This document shows, piece after piece, positions 1 through 10,973 of a stretch of DNA of 64,000 nucleotides. Below the pieces are notes generated by a model. The model saw nothing but the letters and a program-made list of their open reading frames with translations. It did no database searches and was not told where the DNA came from. The stretch's first letter is position 1. Every line of letters begins with the position of its first letter. Source of the stretch: Notospermus geniculatus (Eukaryota; Nemertea; Pilidiophora; Heteronemertea; Lineidae). Position numbers and translations under genes: made by a program. The stretch spans positions 304,556 through 368,555 of the forward strand of contig NMRB01000227.1 of assembly GCA_002633025.1 (NCBI GenBank). The letters are read 5' to 3'.

Positions 1-1437
1 ACAAGAAATGTCAAATACAGTCTTCCTCAAATAGACACGTCTTTAAACGAATTGGTTTACGTCAATAGCCAATTTTCAGTCTTAGAAATAAGTACCGGAG
101 GTAAATGGTTGGGAAAAAAACGTGCGGTACGTATTTTAGACGATTCTGCCTTCGGCAGATTATGAATATGCCAATAAAGTGTCTCACGACATGACTCTAG
201 CGCATTTAGCCAGTAAAATGTAAAAAAAGTAAATTAGGTGGCCGAGGTGGAAGAAGCTAGTTCGTAGTTTTTAATGAGAAAATTTATCGCTGGTCTGTCT
301 AGTCATGCGGTAATGATTTTCTTGCCTATTTTCGACGACGAGGAAGGGAACTTGATTCTGTGACAGTGCACCGGCTGGGGGCAGCTTATTGGAGTCTAAA
401 TATATTTTAATAAGTACAAGGCTGAATGCCTCAACACCCCCACGCGCAATTACATTTCATAAGAACATAATGATTTTCTGAGGGAAGCCATTTGAAGAAG
501 AAAAAAACCATATCGCGTCTTTTTAGTTCCATCCAGTTATTTACACTCAAATAGACCAATTAGTAAAATGGATGAATTAAGGGCTTTTAAAGCAGCAAGG
601 CAGAAGAAGATAAGAGAAAACGTGATTTTACCTCCACTCTGGTAATTTCAGTCACGAACCAGGGTTGGTCTTGGATGGAATTTTCCGGATTAAATCGACA
701 ATATTTCATTTGCTTCTTATCTCCTAGTGATTAGTTTCAATTCGGGAAGACGTGTGTCTTTCTTTGTAAATAACGTGTAATTAATCGTGATAGATGATTT
801 ATTTAACACTGAATGAAAACCAGGGATTTGTGAAGCGTTCTATTAATAATGGTTAATAATTGTTCAGAAAATGAGTAAGGGCAGGTACAAAGCAATTAAA
901 ATGTGTCCTACGAGATGTTTGGGGCGATGGTCGAGGCGTTTCCGTTGTGTCGATAGAATTGCCCAACATGTCTTGAGGAATTGTCGAACATGGAAAAAGT
1001 CAGAATTGCCGTAAAATCCCAAAGCACAATAAACAGGAAGTGCAGACGGAACAAGGCAGACGATTTTATTGTTATTTCTTCCACGCACGGGAAATCACGT
1101 GATGGCCGCTCTGAACCCTGGGATATCCTTTCGTTCGAACAACAAATGGCGGGATATCCTCTGACTGTTCATTACTCACATGATGAGGTCATCATCATTG
1201 CTGTCCTCATAAACAGGGCTTTGGTCTCGCTCTTCCTCACACACTCGCACACGAACGTGAGTGGATGAAGAGGATCAAGGTAAAAACCCCTGCTGTGGGA
1301 GGATGCACAGGCAGATAGTTTCACGTCAATCGCGGTTTAGGGGTAGTTCGCATGGCACGCGTGGACGTTTGTTGTGGCGGCTTCAAGGAAGGAACCTTTG
1401 ATTAGCCTAGTATGGTTCCTAGGTCCGCTTAAGGTAC
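1..1437. other. Non-coding flank, no gene recognised
   Basis: I see no convincing coding exon here. The longest open frames are under 100 codons and have no recognisable domain or splice context. The signal-peptide exon of the downstream Ig gene could lie here or outside the window, but no hydrophobic N-terminal segment followed by a phase-1 donor stands out. Confidence 0.5.
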
Positions 1438-1684
1438 TGTCACACTGAAGCAGTTCTCAAACCGTCCTGTCCCGTCGTAAAAAATCGTAAAACGGGCTAG
1501 AACATGTAATGTTTGCCACTAATGTCTCGAAGATCAGTAGCACTCTTCCCGTGCGAGCCCGTCCATGAAGTTCGTAGAAAGACTGTAAAAACTTGCCACT
1601 ACGTCCACTCCGTTCGCACACAGTTTGAGCCAGTTCGGCAACATTTTCAAGAACGTACTGAGAACTAGCTCAGTGTGATGGGGC
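1438..1684. repeat. MITE-like element, CACACTGA family copy 1
   Basis: The ends are inverted: TGTCACACTGAAGCAGTTCT on the left and AGCTCAGTGTGATGG on the right. The interior (GTCCACTCCGTTCGCACACA, GAAGTTCGTA, GGGCTAGAAC) recurs near 4247-4400, 5273-5430, 10541-10721 and 10724-10973. It has no coding capacity and is best read as a non-autonomous DNA transposon. Confidence 0.7.
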
Positions 1685-1744
1685 ATAGCAAGCGGCAGGT
1701 CCAGCTTCGAAATAGGCCATATGGGTTAATCTGCCCTGGTTCTT

Positions 1745-1835
1745 CAGTCCGTCGCATTGGGCAGTAGGCCGTGGCGCCTTGTACCTTGTACCTTCGCAAG
1801 GGCAAGTGAAAGACCCCATTCAAGTGAGGAACTCG
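1745..1835. repeat. Fragment of a dispersed repeat also at 13.7 and 14.5 kb
   Basis: The stretch with GGCCGTGGCGCCTTGTACC and CAAGGGCAAGTGAAAGACCC resembles 13676-13745 and 14519-14590. It appears to be a short diverged fragment of the same repeat. Confidence 0.5.
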
Positions 1836-3971
1836 AAAAGCTTGACATGTCTTTTCATACTTACATGTAATAGGAAGAGCCAACAATGCTTTCGCTTTAG
1901 CCCTGATAGAAAAATCATATCAGTACATGTATATATATTAAACCTCCAGCCGTTTACGAAGAAAAAAAGTTAAGCACCGCATAAAGAAGAACTTTATTCG
2001 CAAATGTTTTCCCCTTAGAGGTTTGCCATAAACCCTTTATATACATCAACATCAAAAATTTTCCTGGCCTAAAATTTCAACAGCATCCCTTTTCAGCCTG
2101 TCACAAAGTATATACAGCCACATCGCTGAGGTGAAATAACTCTACTGAAAATCGATATTTTAACAGAGAAAGGTGACCTCGCCAAGGGAAATAAACCAAA
2201 CCTTCAATGCATTCAAAGGTATTCTATTCTGTGAAGGTGACAACCTTTTATAAAAAGGGTCCCAAGACGAACCTTTCTTATCAAACTAGGTGGATAGATA
2301 AAACATCAGCGCTTAGTATATTACTTTATGATCGCTTTACATGCCAACGGTATTATTTTACATAAGTATTTGAGGTTTTGGAGGGCTTTGTCCTCAAATA
2401 TCAAATAAATACGACTTCGTAAATATTTTTAAAATGAAACGCTGTGTGATCAAGTATGAGGTTGGAAAAAATTGAACCGCTGAAACATTTGCCAATATTC
2501 CAACGTTTTTCAGCAGTGTTTCCTTTTTTGTATTGGGGGCGTATGACAATAGACAACTTGATATACTTTGACTGTTCAACAGGGCAATACTTAGAGGGGG
2601 GCATTCACACTTAGAACCCTTGATACATGTAGATGTTACACCGCCGTTGAAGGGCGATTCTCCAGTAGAGAATCAGGCATATTTTTCACCCTGATTGATC
2701 AGTTACAAAGATATGGTTATCTGAAAACGACCCTCGGAATATCTTTCATGCACTTTAAAAGACAACAGAGCACACCAAATTGACTCTAATCTAATGCTTG
2801 TAACGGAATTACACTCTACTGATTAATTCCGTTACTGCAATAACAATTGCTTACATGTGCATCACCATAAGCGTGGTGTTCTTTCAGTTTTTATTGCATG
2901 GCAGTTGATGCTGAGTGTCGTTTCTCAATAGACGTGGAACATAACCTTATACAAGATAACATATTTTTTTTATAATTTGCGAATCAATGTTGGAAATTAC
3001 CATTAAAATATAATTCCGTTACCGAGGTTGCCCTGTAATCTCACCAGTCAAAACGTGTACAGATCTATTTTTACTGGTCATTATTTTGTCTGAGGCTCAT
3101 CCGCAGCCTCGATATAAAAAAGAGAAAAGCGGTATTTTTCTATTGGCTCAATCTCCGAAACCGACATCTCCACCTCTAGCTCGCTTCCTAATTGAGTTTT
3201 CTCTCCAGCTAATAAACACTCCGAAAGAGCGAGTTAGTATCACTTGGCCAATAGACCATGTCCTCTGCTATAATTGAGTTGCAATGCATGGCCATCTTCC
3301 AGCGCTGGAAGTTATCGAACCAAGCCTTCCTATTAACCCTTTTGAGTATTGTAAGCTCCCAAATATCTAAGTTTTCAAAATCAGATGGTTATTGGTAAAA
3401 TCATTCATACCTATCCTTCGTTCATTGCCACTTTCTCACGAAATAGGTTATCGACTTTATGCCTGATGTTTTCACTTCAGGCCTCTCGCCATGGCAGAGT
3501 AGCCAGTTTCCACTTGGATGATGACATCCAAGTAGCCCAAGAAAGTATTCTCAAACTTTTCCCCCGACTGATGAATATCTCCCGGCAGATTCCAGCGTAT
3601 GCTCTTTTGACCCCACCAATTTCCAGCTACTTCGCCAGTCTCCCCGCCGTCCCGAGGTAATAGTTCCCTATGTCACAATAGCCGCTAATATCCCATCATA
3701 GGAAACAAACAAACCATGTCAGAACGGACCCTGGAAGCCAGTATCCCGACCACAAATAATCAAACCTAGCATAACGCCAACCATGGCGTGACAAACGACC
3801 TGCCAACAGCCCCAGTCCGCTCCAGCGCCCATACACGGAGACATCTCGTTCTTATTACCAACTTTAAATGATATTTGCTTTCATAGATGGTTGATATGCC
3901 GGCTGGGGGCTTGCATGGATTGATGGGGCGCCCCAAGGCAGAAAAATAGCCATTTAGCTGAGGAGTCATTG
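1836..3971. other. Non-coding, nothing recognised
   Basis: No exon-like ORF, RNA gene or clear repeat family was recognised. The base composition is AT-rich with scattered TACATGTA octamers, for example near 1924 and 2625. Confidence 0.4.
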
Positions 3972-4678
3972 GCGGTTTCTCGGTTTATGGTTTCGTGGGT
4001 CACGCGGCAGTGATGAGCTCTTGGTGATTGGGCGTCTGTTTTCGCACGTTATGGTTACAGTTCCAGTGGTAACATTATTGGATTATCTGATGGGAGACTT
4101 TCGACACATCGTCCCTGGTAAAAAAAATAAATTAGTGTAGCCTACTTCCCTAAAAGTCGCAAAAAGTCAGCCAAGAAGCCAGGACAAGAGGGAATTCTCG
4201 CTTTCATAAGTCTCGCATATTAATAGCGAAACTTACATTGCTGTCACACTAAAGTAGTTCTCAAAACGTCACGCCCCATCCTAAAAAATCGTAAAACGGG
4301 CTAGAACGTGTAACGTTGGCCAAATAATGCCTCGCAGTTCTGGAGCACCATTCCCGTCCGAGCCCGTCCATGAAGTTCGTAAAAAGACTGTAAAAAGTTG
4401 CCACTATCTGGTAACAGCACCTCGAAGAAAACGTACACTCTCTTGTAACTGCACCTCGGGAAAAGCGTACTTTCTGTTAACTGCACTTCAAAGAAAGCGT
4501 ACTATCTGGTAACTGCACCTCGAAAAAAGTGTACATGTACTATCTGGTAACTGCACCTCAAAGAAAGCGTACTTTCTGGTAAATGCACCTCAAAGAAAGC
4601 ATAATCTGGTAACTGCACCTCGAAGAAGAAAATTTCAATCTGGTGACTGTATCTCGAAGAAAAACGTACATGTACTAT
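3972..4678 (+). repeat. Direct duplicate left of the N gap (copy 1)
   Basis: This block starts at GGTTTCTCGGTTTATGG and ends at the minisatellite abutting the gap. It is nearly identical to 4993-5704. It contains a CACACTGA-family MITE fragment (about 4247-4400). The two copies differ at 4076-4077 (TA), where copy 2 has TACATGTA. Confidence 0.85.
4404..4678 (+). repeat. Minisatellite, about 30-36 bp unit
   Basis: The array has tandem variants of CTATCTGGTAACTGCACCTC followed by GAAGAAAGCGTA, with at least eight degenerate units. The same array recurs at 5431-5703 in the duplicate. It ends exactly at the assembly gap, so its true length is unknown. Confidence 0.85.
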
Positions 4679-4992
4679 NNNNNNNNNNNNNNNNNNNNNN
4701 NNNNNNNNNNNNNNNNNNNNNNNNNNNNNNNNNNNNNNNNNNNNNNNNNNNNNNNNNNNNNNNNNNNNNNNNNNNNNNNNNNNNNNNNNNNNNNNNNNNN
4801 NNNNNNNNNNNNNNNNNNNNNNNNNNNNNNNNNNNNNNNNNNNNNNNNNNNNNNNNNNNNNNNNNNNNNNNNNNNNNNNNNNNNNNNNNNNNNNNNNNNN
4901 NNNNNNNNNNNNNNNNNNNNNNNNNNNNNNNNNNNNNNNNNNNNNNNNNNNNNNNNNNNNNNNNNNNNNNNNNNNNNNNNNNNNNNNNNNNN
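4679..4992. other. Assembly gap of 314 N
   Basis: This is a run of N between two direct duplicates, at the end of a minisatellite. The gap is probably caused by the repeat array or by two haplotypes being joined. Confidence 0.99.
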
Positions 4993-5704
4993 CGGTTTCT
5001 CGGTTTATGGTTTCGTGGGTCACGCGGCAGTGATGAGCTCTTGGTGATTGGGCGTCTGTTTTCGCACGTTATGGTTACAGTTCCAGTGGTAACATTACAT
5101 GTATTGAATTATCTGGTGGGAGACTTTCGGCACATCTTCCCTCGTAAAAAAAATAAATTAGTGTAGCCTACTTCCCTAAAAGTCGCAAAAAGTCAGCCAA
5201 GAAGCCAGGACGAGAGGGAATTCTCGCTTTCATAAGTCTCGCATATTAATAGCGAAACTTACATTGCTGTCACACTAAAGTAGTTCTCAAAACGTCATGT
5301 CCCGTCCTAAAAAATCGTAAAACGGGCTAGAACGTGTAACGTTGGCCAAATAATACCTCGCAGTTCTGGAGCATCATTCCCGTCCGAGCCCGTCCATGAA
5401 GTTCGTAAAAAGACTGTAAAAAGTTGCCACTATCTGGTAACAGCACCTCGAAGAAAACGTACACTCTCTTGTAACTGCACCTCGGGAAAAGCGTACTTTC
5501 TGTTAAGTGCACTTCAAAGAAAGCGTTCTATCTGGTAACTGCACCTCGAAAAAAGTGTACATGTACTATCTGGTAACTGCACCTCAAAGAAAGCGTACTA
5601 TCTGGTAAATGCACCTCAAAGAAAGCATAATCTGGTAACTGCACCTTGAAGAAGAAAATTTCAATCTGGTGACTGTATCTCGAAGGAAAACGTACATGTA
5701 CTAT
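4993..5704 (+). repeat. Direct duplicate right of the N gap (copy 2)
   Basis: It is the near-identical copy of 3972-4678, with a few substitutions and a six-base gain at 5096-5103 (TACATGTA where copy 1 has TA). It includes the MITE fragment and the minisatellite at 5431-5703. Confidence 0.85.
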
Positions 5705-6069
5705 CACTTAACGTACGGAACAGAATTCCAACATAAAGGGTTGATTCCAATCTCAACCCAGTGCATTACGAACGACACTTCTCGTTATATTAACGACTGT
5801 TACACCTTCACCCAGCCTCGGGAGAGCCATTTATTTCATGTCAATTTTCATGAAAAATATTCGATTTATTCTTAGTATTGAGTATGTATGTAGAAGATAA
5901 GCAACCTAGGGCAAGCCAGCTCGGGTTAAGGTCGTCGAGGTGGCGCCTGGATGTATCGTCCTTGCGTGTCTGTTTATCTTTACTGCGGTTAGCCAGAGTG
6001 TAATTGATCGCTGGCTACATAAGAATCGAATCAGGAAGAAGTCTCGAAGGTGTAGGTGATACATCTCAC

Positions 6070-7631
6070 TAAAAGTGTAATTTTCACATCTTTATTTCGA
6101 CTTATTTTTCATTGGTGATCGGTGTACACCAAGAAGCCATTCGCTGTCGATCAGGCATCGTATTCGTAGACAGTTCTCTTGTGGCTTTTTCCCTTGTTGT
6201 TCGCTTGTGACGCGCCACACAGGTCCTTTGCTTGCTATAGTGGCCGTTCCCATAAGATGAACCCGAGAACATCTACAGTAACCTTGTGCAGGGCACATGG
6301 GACCAACTGACAGGCAACACAGAGTGTAAATGTGTACAAGACATTTTGGAGGTCATAACGGCCGTCATAACCACACAGGTCCACGGGGGGATAGTTTACG
6401 GATACTAGGCCTTAAAGCACGACTGTCTGCATTACACAACAGACTCTTTATCCCTCCCCACCTTGATAAGACTGGTCACCTGTCCAACCTATATATAGCC
6501 AGTGGTAACACCGAGGCTGGACTGATACTATGTCGAAACAAAAATGGCCGCCATACCTTCATCACTTGAGAAGTTCAACGTGCTGTTATAGCGTGACTTA
6601 CCCTTCATCAGGTAAGGTAACATGCTTCAACTCATTCTTTTATGTGTAGCAATACTCACAATGCCTATTGGTAACTTAGATCATTCAAATAGATAAGATT
6701 TGAACAGTCTTGTCGAGCATGCATAGACGACGTTGCCTAAACGTCAAAGCTTACGTCGGCCGTCGCGAGATACAAAACCTAACGCATACATGTACATCGT
6801 GCTTTAACAACGAACTGTAAAACTGCTAACATTACATGTACTTCACTGCTTCTCATCGCTCACGTCAGTAGGCGTGGGGTAAAACTCTTTTCGTACTTTA
6901 CTGCAACAAAATGGCGTCTTTGCCTACCGCGCGTCCAAGTTCCAAACGACATTTTTGCGACGCATGACAATCTCTGCCAATACAATAAACAACCTCTAAC
7001 TATTTCCACGGTCTACAATCAACTGACTCACACCAACTCATCATTCCACCTAAACCAAGATTATAGACTTCTTGCATGCTGGATCAGATGGGGGACCCGT
7101 GGTTACAGCCGTCTTGACATATACGGGTAACTAATGGCCCTATACATCACTGCAAACAACATGTTTGCCCATATATCACTGGGAAATAACCTGTTGTGGA
7201 AACCTTACAATGTTGTGTAATCCTGTAATGGATCTTTATTTTCAGCCAAGTGGTAATTTTCTTCTGTTGGCGACCCTTGTGGCATCGACGTATTTCACTT
7301 TGCATTATAGTAAACAATAACAGTAAAACTGCATGATAATGTGATTACCGCGACATCTCTGATAGCTTCTTGATCATTCGCCTTTCTCACGTAAAAACCA
7401 GTTTTCCGTCACGCGAGGTGAGAATTTAAAGGGAAACCATCCTGGAAATAAAACGATCTGTTTGGTGGCCTTCAACGGGGATCATAACTACGATAGAGGG
7501 CAGCACATCGCAACCAGGTCCTACATATTTTTGATCGTGTCTTTCATTTTCTCTTTACAGGCGTTGGCTTCAAAGTGTCCGGCCCAAATGCACCTCTCAT
7601 AGTCGACAGAGGCAAAAATATCACATTGAAC
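6070..7631 (+). repeat. Tandem duplication unit 1 (carries a truncated exon)
   Basis: It starts at TAAAAGTGTAATTTTCACAT and runs in register with 7957-10251. It ends inside the copied exon, at 7631. Relative to unit 2 it lacks a 376-bp palindromic element (8753-9128) and about 340 bp corresponding to 9808-10148. Small substitutions occur throughout. Confidence 0.85.
7561..7631 (+). pseudogene. Truncated copy of the first recognised Ig exon
   Basis: The polypyrimidine tract and AG (7551-7560) and the first 71 bases of the exon are identical in sense to 10181-10251. The copy breaks off after the Asn codon, one codon before the conserved Ig cysteine. Beyond 7631 the sequence is unrelated, and the frame meets a TAG after about 30 codons. 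It has an acceptor but no remaining exon or donor, so it is probably not used. If spliced in, it would truncate the protein. Confidence 0.8.
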
Positions 7632-7956
7632 ACCCGTCAATTTTTTTTTCACGAGAACTGGCAGAAAAAAATCGTGCGAAGCCCGCCCGGTCACCGGCAG
7701 GAGCCCGCACAGGACCCGTAGGGGGCACTGGGACCTTCTACGGGCTTTCTACGGCCTACCGGTCAGATGAAAACGCCGGGAGAATTGGGAGCAGCCAGCT
7801 AATCAATGCGGCGCCCGTTCGGCTGGTGAAAAATGTCCGGTGCCCGTGGCAACCGTGAGGGAACCGGCCGGGCACCGTACGAAATTGGCTGAAATTTGCC
7901 AAAATGTCTGTTTTTACTCGCCGTACGGGCCCCGGAGTGGATATGTGACCTAGGCA
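7632..7956. other. GC-rich spacer between duplication units
   Basis: This stretch of about 325 bp (CCGGTCACCGGCAGGAGCCC, CGGTGCCCGTGGCAACC) has higher GC than its surroundings and is found only once in the window. No ORF or domain was recognised. It may be the inserted sequence that broke the copied exon. Confidence 0.5.
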
Positions 7957-8752
7957 TAAAAGTGTAATTTTCACATCTTTATTTCGACTTATTATTTTTC
8001 ATTGGTGATCGGTGTACACCAAGAAGCCATTCGCTGTCGATCAGGCATCGTATTCGTAGACAGTTCCCTTGTGGCTTTTTTCCTTGTTGTTCGCTTGTGA
8101 CGCGCCACACAGGTCCTTTGTTTGCTATAGTGGCCGTTCCCATAAAGATGAACCCAAGAACATCTACAGTAACCTTGTGCAGGGCACATGGGACCAACTG
8201 ACCGGCAACACAGAGTGTATAAGTGTACAAGACATTTTGGAGGTCATAACGGCCGTCATAACCACACAGGTCCACGGGGGGATAGTTTACGGATACTGGG
8301 CCTTAAAGCACGACTGTCTGCATTACAGACTCTTTATCCCTCCCCACCTTGATAAGACTGGTCACCTGTCCAACCTATATATTAATATAGCCAGTGGTAA
8401 CACCGAGGCTGGACTGATACTGTGTCGAAACAAAAATGGCCGCCATGATACCTTCATCACTTGAGAAGTTCAGCGTGCTGTTATAGCGTGAATAACCCTT
8501 CATCAGGTAAGGTAACATGCTTCAACTCATTCTTTTATGTGTAGCAACACTCACAATGCCTATTAAACTTAGATCATTCCAGTAGATAAGATTTGAACAG
8601 TCTTGTCGAGCATGCATAGACGACGTTGCCTAAACGTCAAAGCTTACGTCGGCCGTCGCAAGATACAAAACCTAATGCACACAGTCGTGCTTTAACGACG
8701 AACTGTAAAACTGCTACATTACTTCATCCCTGTTTCTCATCGCTAACGTCAG

Positions 8753-9128
8753 GCTGAAAGGGTAAATGTCGTCCTGGGTATATACAAAGATTACCCAGGA
8801 TCTCAATCTTCACTAAAACAATACCCTGGGTGTACTTTCGGTAGCCGAACATCACCCAGCTTCCGCAATCTGTGCCTAGGAACGAGTGCTATTTAGAAAT
8901 CCCGCGGAATCTTGCGGTCTCGCGCTGCGGTACTTGTTGAGTGTAGCTGTTCATGACATTCTTCAGGCGGTCACGTGACCACGGGCGAGACAACCTCGAA
9001 TCCAGGTGTCATACTACGATGCTGGGTGATGTTCGGCTACCGAAAGTACACCCAGGGTATTGTTTTTGGAAAGATTGAGATCCTGGGTAATCTTTGTGTA
9101 TACCCAGGACGACATTTACCCTTTCAGC
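8753..9128. mobile_element. 376-bp palindromic MITE, GTCAG target duplication
   Basis: The ends are GCTGAAAGGGTAAATGTCGT and its inverse, with long matching arms (CCTGGGTATA..., GGTAGCCGAACATCACCCAG). The element is flanked by GTCAG at 8748-8752 and 9129-9133. The paralogous site at 6864-6868 has a single GTCAG and no element, giving a clear filled/empty pair. There is no ORF, and I cannot name the superfamily. Confidence 0.9.
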
Positions 9129-9762
9129 GTCAGTAGGCGTGGGGTAAAACTCTTTTCGTACTTTACTGCAACAAAATGGCGTCTTTGCCTACCGGGCATC
9201 CAAGTTTCAAACGACATTTTTGCGACGCATGACAATCTCTGCCAATACAATAAACAACCTCTAACTATTTCCACGGTCTACAATCAACTGACTCACACCA
9301 ACTCATCATTCTACCTAAACCAAGATTATAGACTTCTTGCATGCTGGATCAGATGGGGGACCCGTGGTTACAGCCGTCTTGACATATACGGGTAACTAAT
9401 GGCCCTATACATCACTGCAAACAACATGTTTGCCCATATATCACTGGGAAATAACCTGTTGTGGAAACCTTACAATGTTGTGTAATCCTGTAATGGATCT
9501 TTATTTTCAGCCAAGTGGTAATTTTCTTCTGTTGGCGACCCTTGTGGCATCGACGTATTTCACTTTGCATTATAGTAAACAATAACAGTAAAACTGCATG
9601 ATAATGTGATTACCCACGACATAAACCTATGGTTCAATGGTGTTTCCCTGATAGCTTCTTGATCATTCGCCTTTCTCACGTAAAAACCAGTTTTCCGTCA
9701 CGCGAGGTGACCATTTAAAAGGAAACCATCCTGAAAATAAAAGTATACGTTTGATGGCCTCA

Positions 9763-9940
9763 GTGGGGATCATAATTGTGATAGAGGGCAGCACATCGCA
9801 ACCGGGTCCTACACAACGGACGCCCTTTGTGAGGGAAATTAATCAGGACGTGGATGTCACTTTCATTTCAATAGTTTTAACCACTAAGTGACAAGTTAGC
9901 GCCCCTGCCTATAAAGTAAAGCCAAAATTCAGGCAGTGAG
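9763..9940 (+). repeat. Dispersed repeat, also at 16029-16163
   Basis: Shared segments are GATAGAGGGCAGCACA, TTTGTGNGGGAAATTNATCAGG and TTTCATTTCAATAG followed by TTTAACCACT and GGCAGTGAG. Part of it lies in the segment absent from duplication unit 1. Confidence 0.65.
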
Positions 9941-10180
9941 AGACATCTGGTGGCAACACATGAAGTGTATCCCTCAGTTACTTCATCGTTCACGGTTAAA
10001 CCTTTATTTTTGATTCCTTTATTTTTGACTCACCAATTTTTTTCCCCCAGAGAGCTGAGCATTTGGCGTTCAGTTCTTGATTCACTGGCATTACTTGAAA
10101 ATCCACCTGCTCTTCTCATCACCAATAACAAAAGTACCGTATCCATTATTTTGATCGTCTCTTTCATTTTCTCTTTACAG

Positions 10181-10435
10181 GCGTTGGCTTCAAAGTGTCC
10201 GGCCCAAATGCACCTCTCATAGTCGACAGAGGCAAAAATATCACATTGAACTGTTTTATAAAAGGTGCAGGTTTCGATGGTCTACACAACACCATACAGT
10301 GGGTGAAAATCGTGAAAGGAGGGCACAACATCATCAGCGGTAACACGATTGTTATGCCAGAGATACCGACACGATATAGTATAGGTATACAGACGCATAC
10401 GGAAACGCTGTTTGATGTACAGCTACGAATAACAG
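10181..10435 (+). CDS. Ig gene exon: first half of Ig domain 1
   Basis: The acceptor is CTCTTTACAG at 10171-10180 and the donor GTAAGG begins at 10436. The exon is 255 nt, phase 1 at both ends, and codons start at 10183. The translation shows the front half of an Ig domain: DRGKNITLNC with the strand-B cysteine and an N-glycosylation sequon, then IQWVKI with the core tryptophan, then strands D-E ending LFDVQLRIT. The strand-F cysteine is missing here and comes from exon 19524-19622, which joins in phase to give a Gly codon. The protein is expected on the cell surface as an adhesion or recognition molecule. No upstream exon was identified, so this is the first supported exon rather than the first exon of the gene. 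Confidence 0.88.
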
Positions 10436-10540
10436 GTAAGGTTTTCCCTTTTTACCTCTCTGGCAGAGAGGTTATGGTGGTAAATGTGACGTCTGTCTGT
10501 CCGGTGTGTCGCGCTCACCACGTCAACAGTGTCTGAGCCG

Positions 10541-10721
10541 AAGTGTTGGCCAAATAATGCCTCGAAGTTCTGGAGCACCCTTCCCGTCCGAGCCGTCCAC
10601 ATGAAGTTCGTAAAAAAACTGTAAAAGATAGCCACTACGTCCACTCCGTTCGCACACAGTTTGAGCCCGTTCGGCAACATTTTCAAGAACGTACTGAGAA
10701 CTAGCTCAGTGTGATGGGGGC
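10541..10721 (-). repeat. CACACTGA-family MITE, truncated, inverted
   Basis: It runs from TTGGCCAAATAATGCCTCGA to CAGTGTGATGGGGG and is the mirror image of the first part of 10724-10973. The two make a head-to-head palindrome of about 350 bp centred near 10723, 100 bases after an exon donor. Confidence 0.8.
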
Positions 10722-10723
10722 AT

Positions 10724-10973
10724 AATACCCCCATCACACTGAGCTAGTTCTCAGTACGTTCTTGAAAATTTTGCCGAACGGGCTCAAACTGTGTGCGAAC
10801 GGAGTGGACGTAGTGGCAACGTTTTACAGTCTTTTTACGAACTTCATGGACGGGAAGGGTGCTCCAGTACATCGAAGCATTATTTGGCCAAGGGTACACG
10901 TTCTAGCCCGTTTTACGATTTTTTAGGACGGGGCAGGACGTTTTGAGAACGACTTCAGTGTGATGGGGGTATT
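10724..10973 (+). mobile_element. CACACTGA-family MITE, complete copy
   Basis: The terminal inverted repeats are AATACCCCCATCACACTGA and TCAGTGTGATGGGGGTATT. The interior matches 1438-1684 in opposite orientation. It is about 250 bp and has no ORF. This copy gives the best view of the family ends. Confidence 0.8.

Larger units (their letters stand above)
7957..10251 (+). repeat. Tandem duplication unit 2 (leads into the intact exon)
   Basis: This copy of 6070-7631 continues into the complete exon 10181-10435. Unit-specific sequence is the 376-bp palindromic element at 8753-9128 and the segment 9808-10148, part of which resembles 16029-16163. Confidence 0.85.

Noticed and set aside
4502-5047. 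Long ORFs across 4502-5047 on both strands
   Set aside because: They are created by the N run and minisatellite and are not real genes.
6784-6795. TACATGTA near 6787 versus 8675-8685 as another footprint pair
   Set aside because: The alignment leaves an extra one-base indel and substitutions, so the six-base difference is not clean enough to count.
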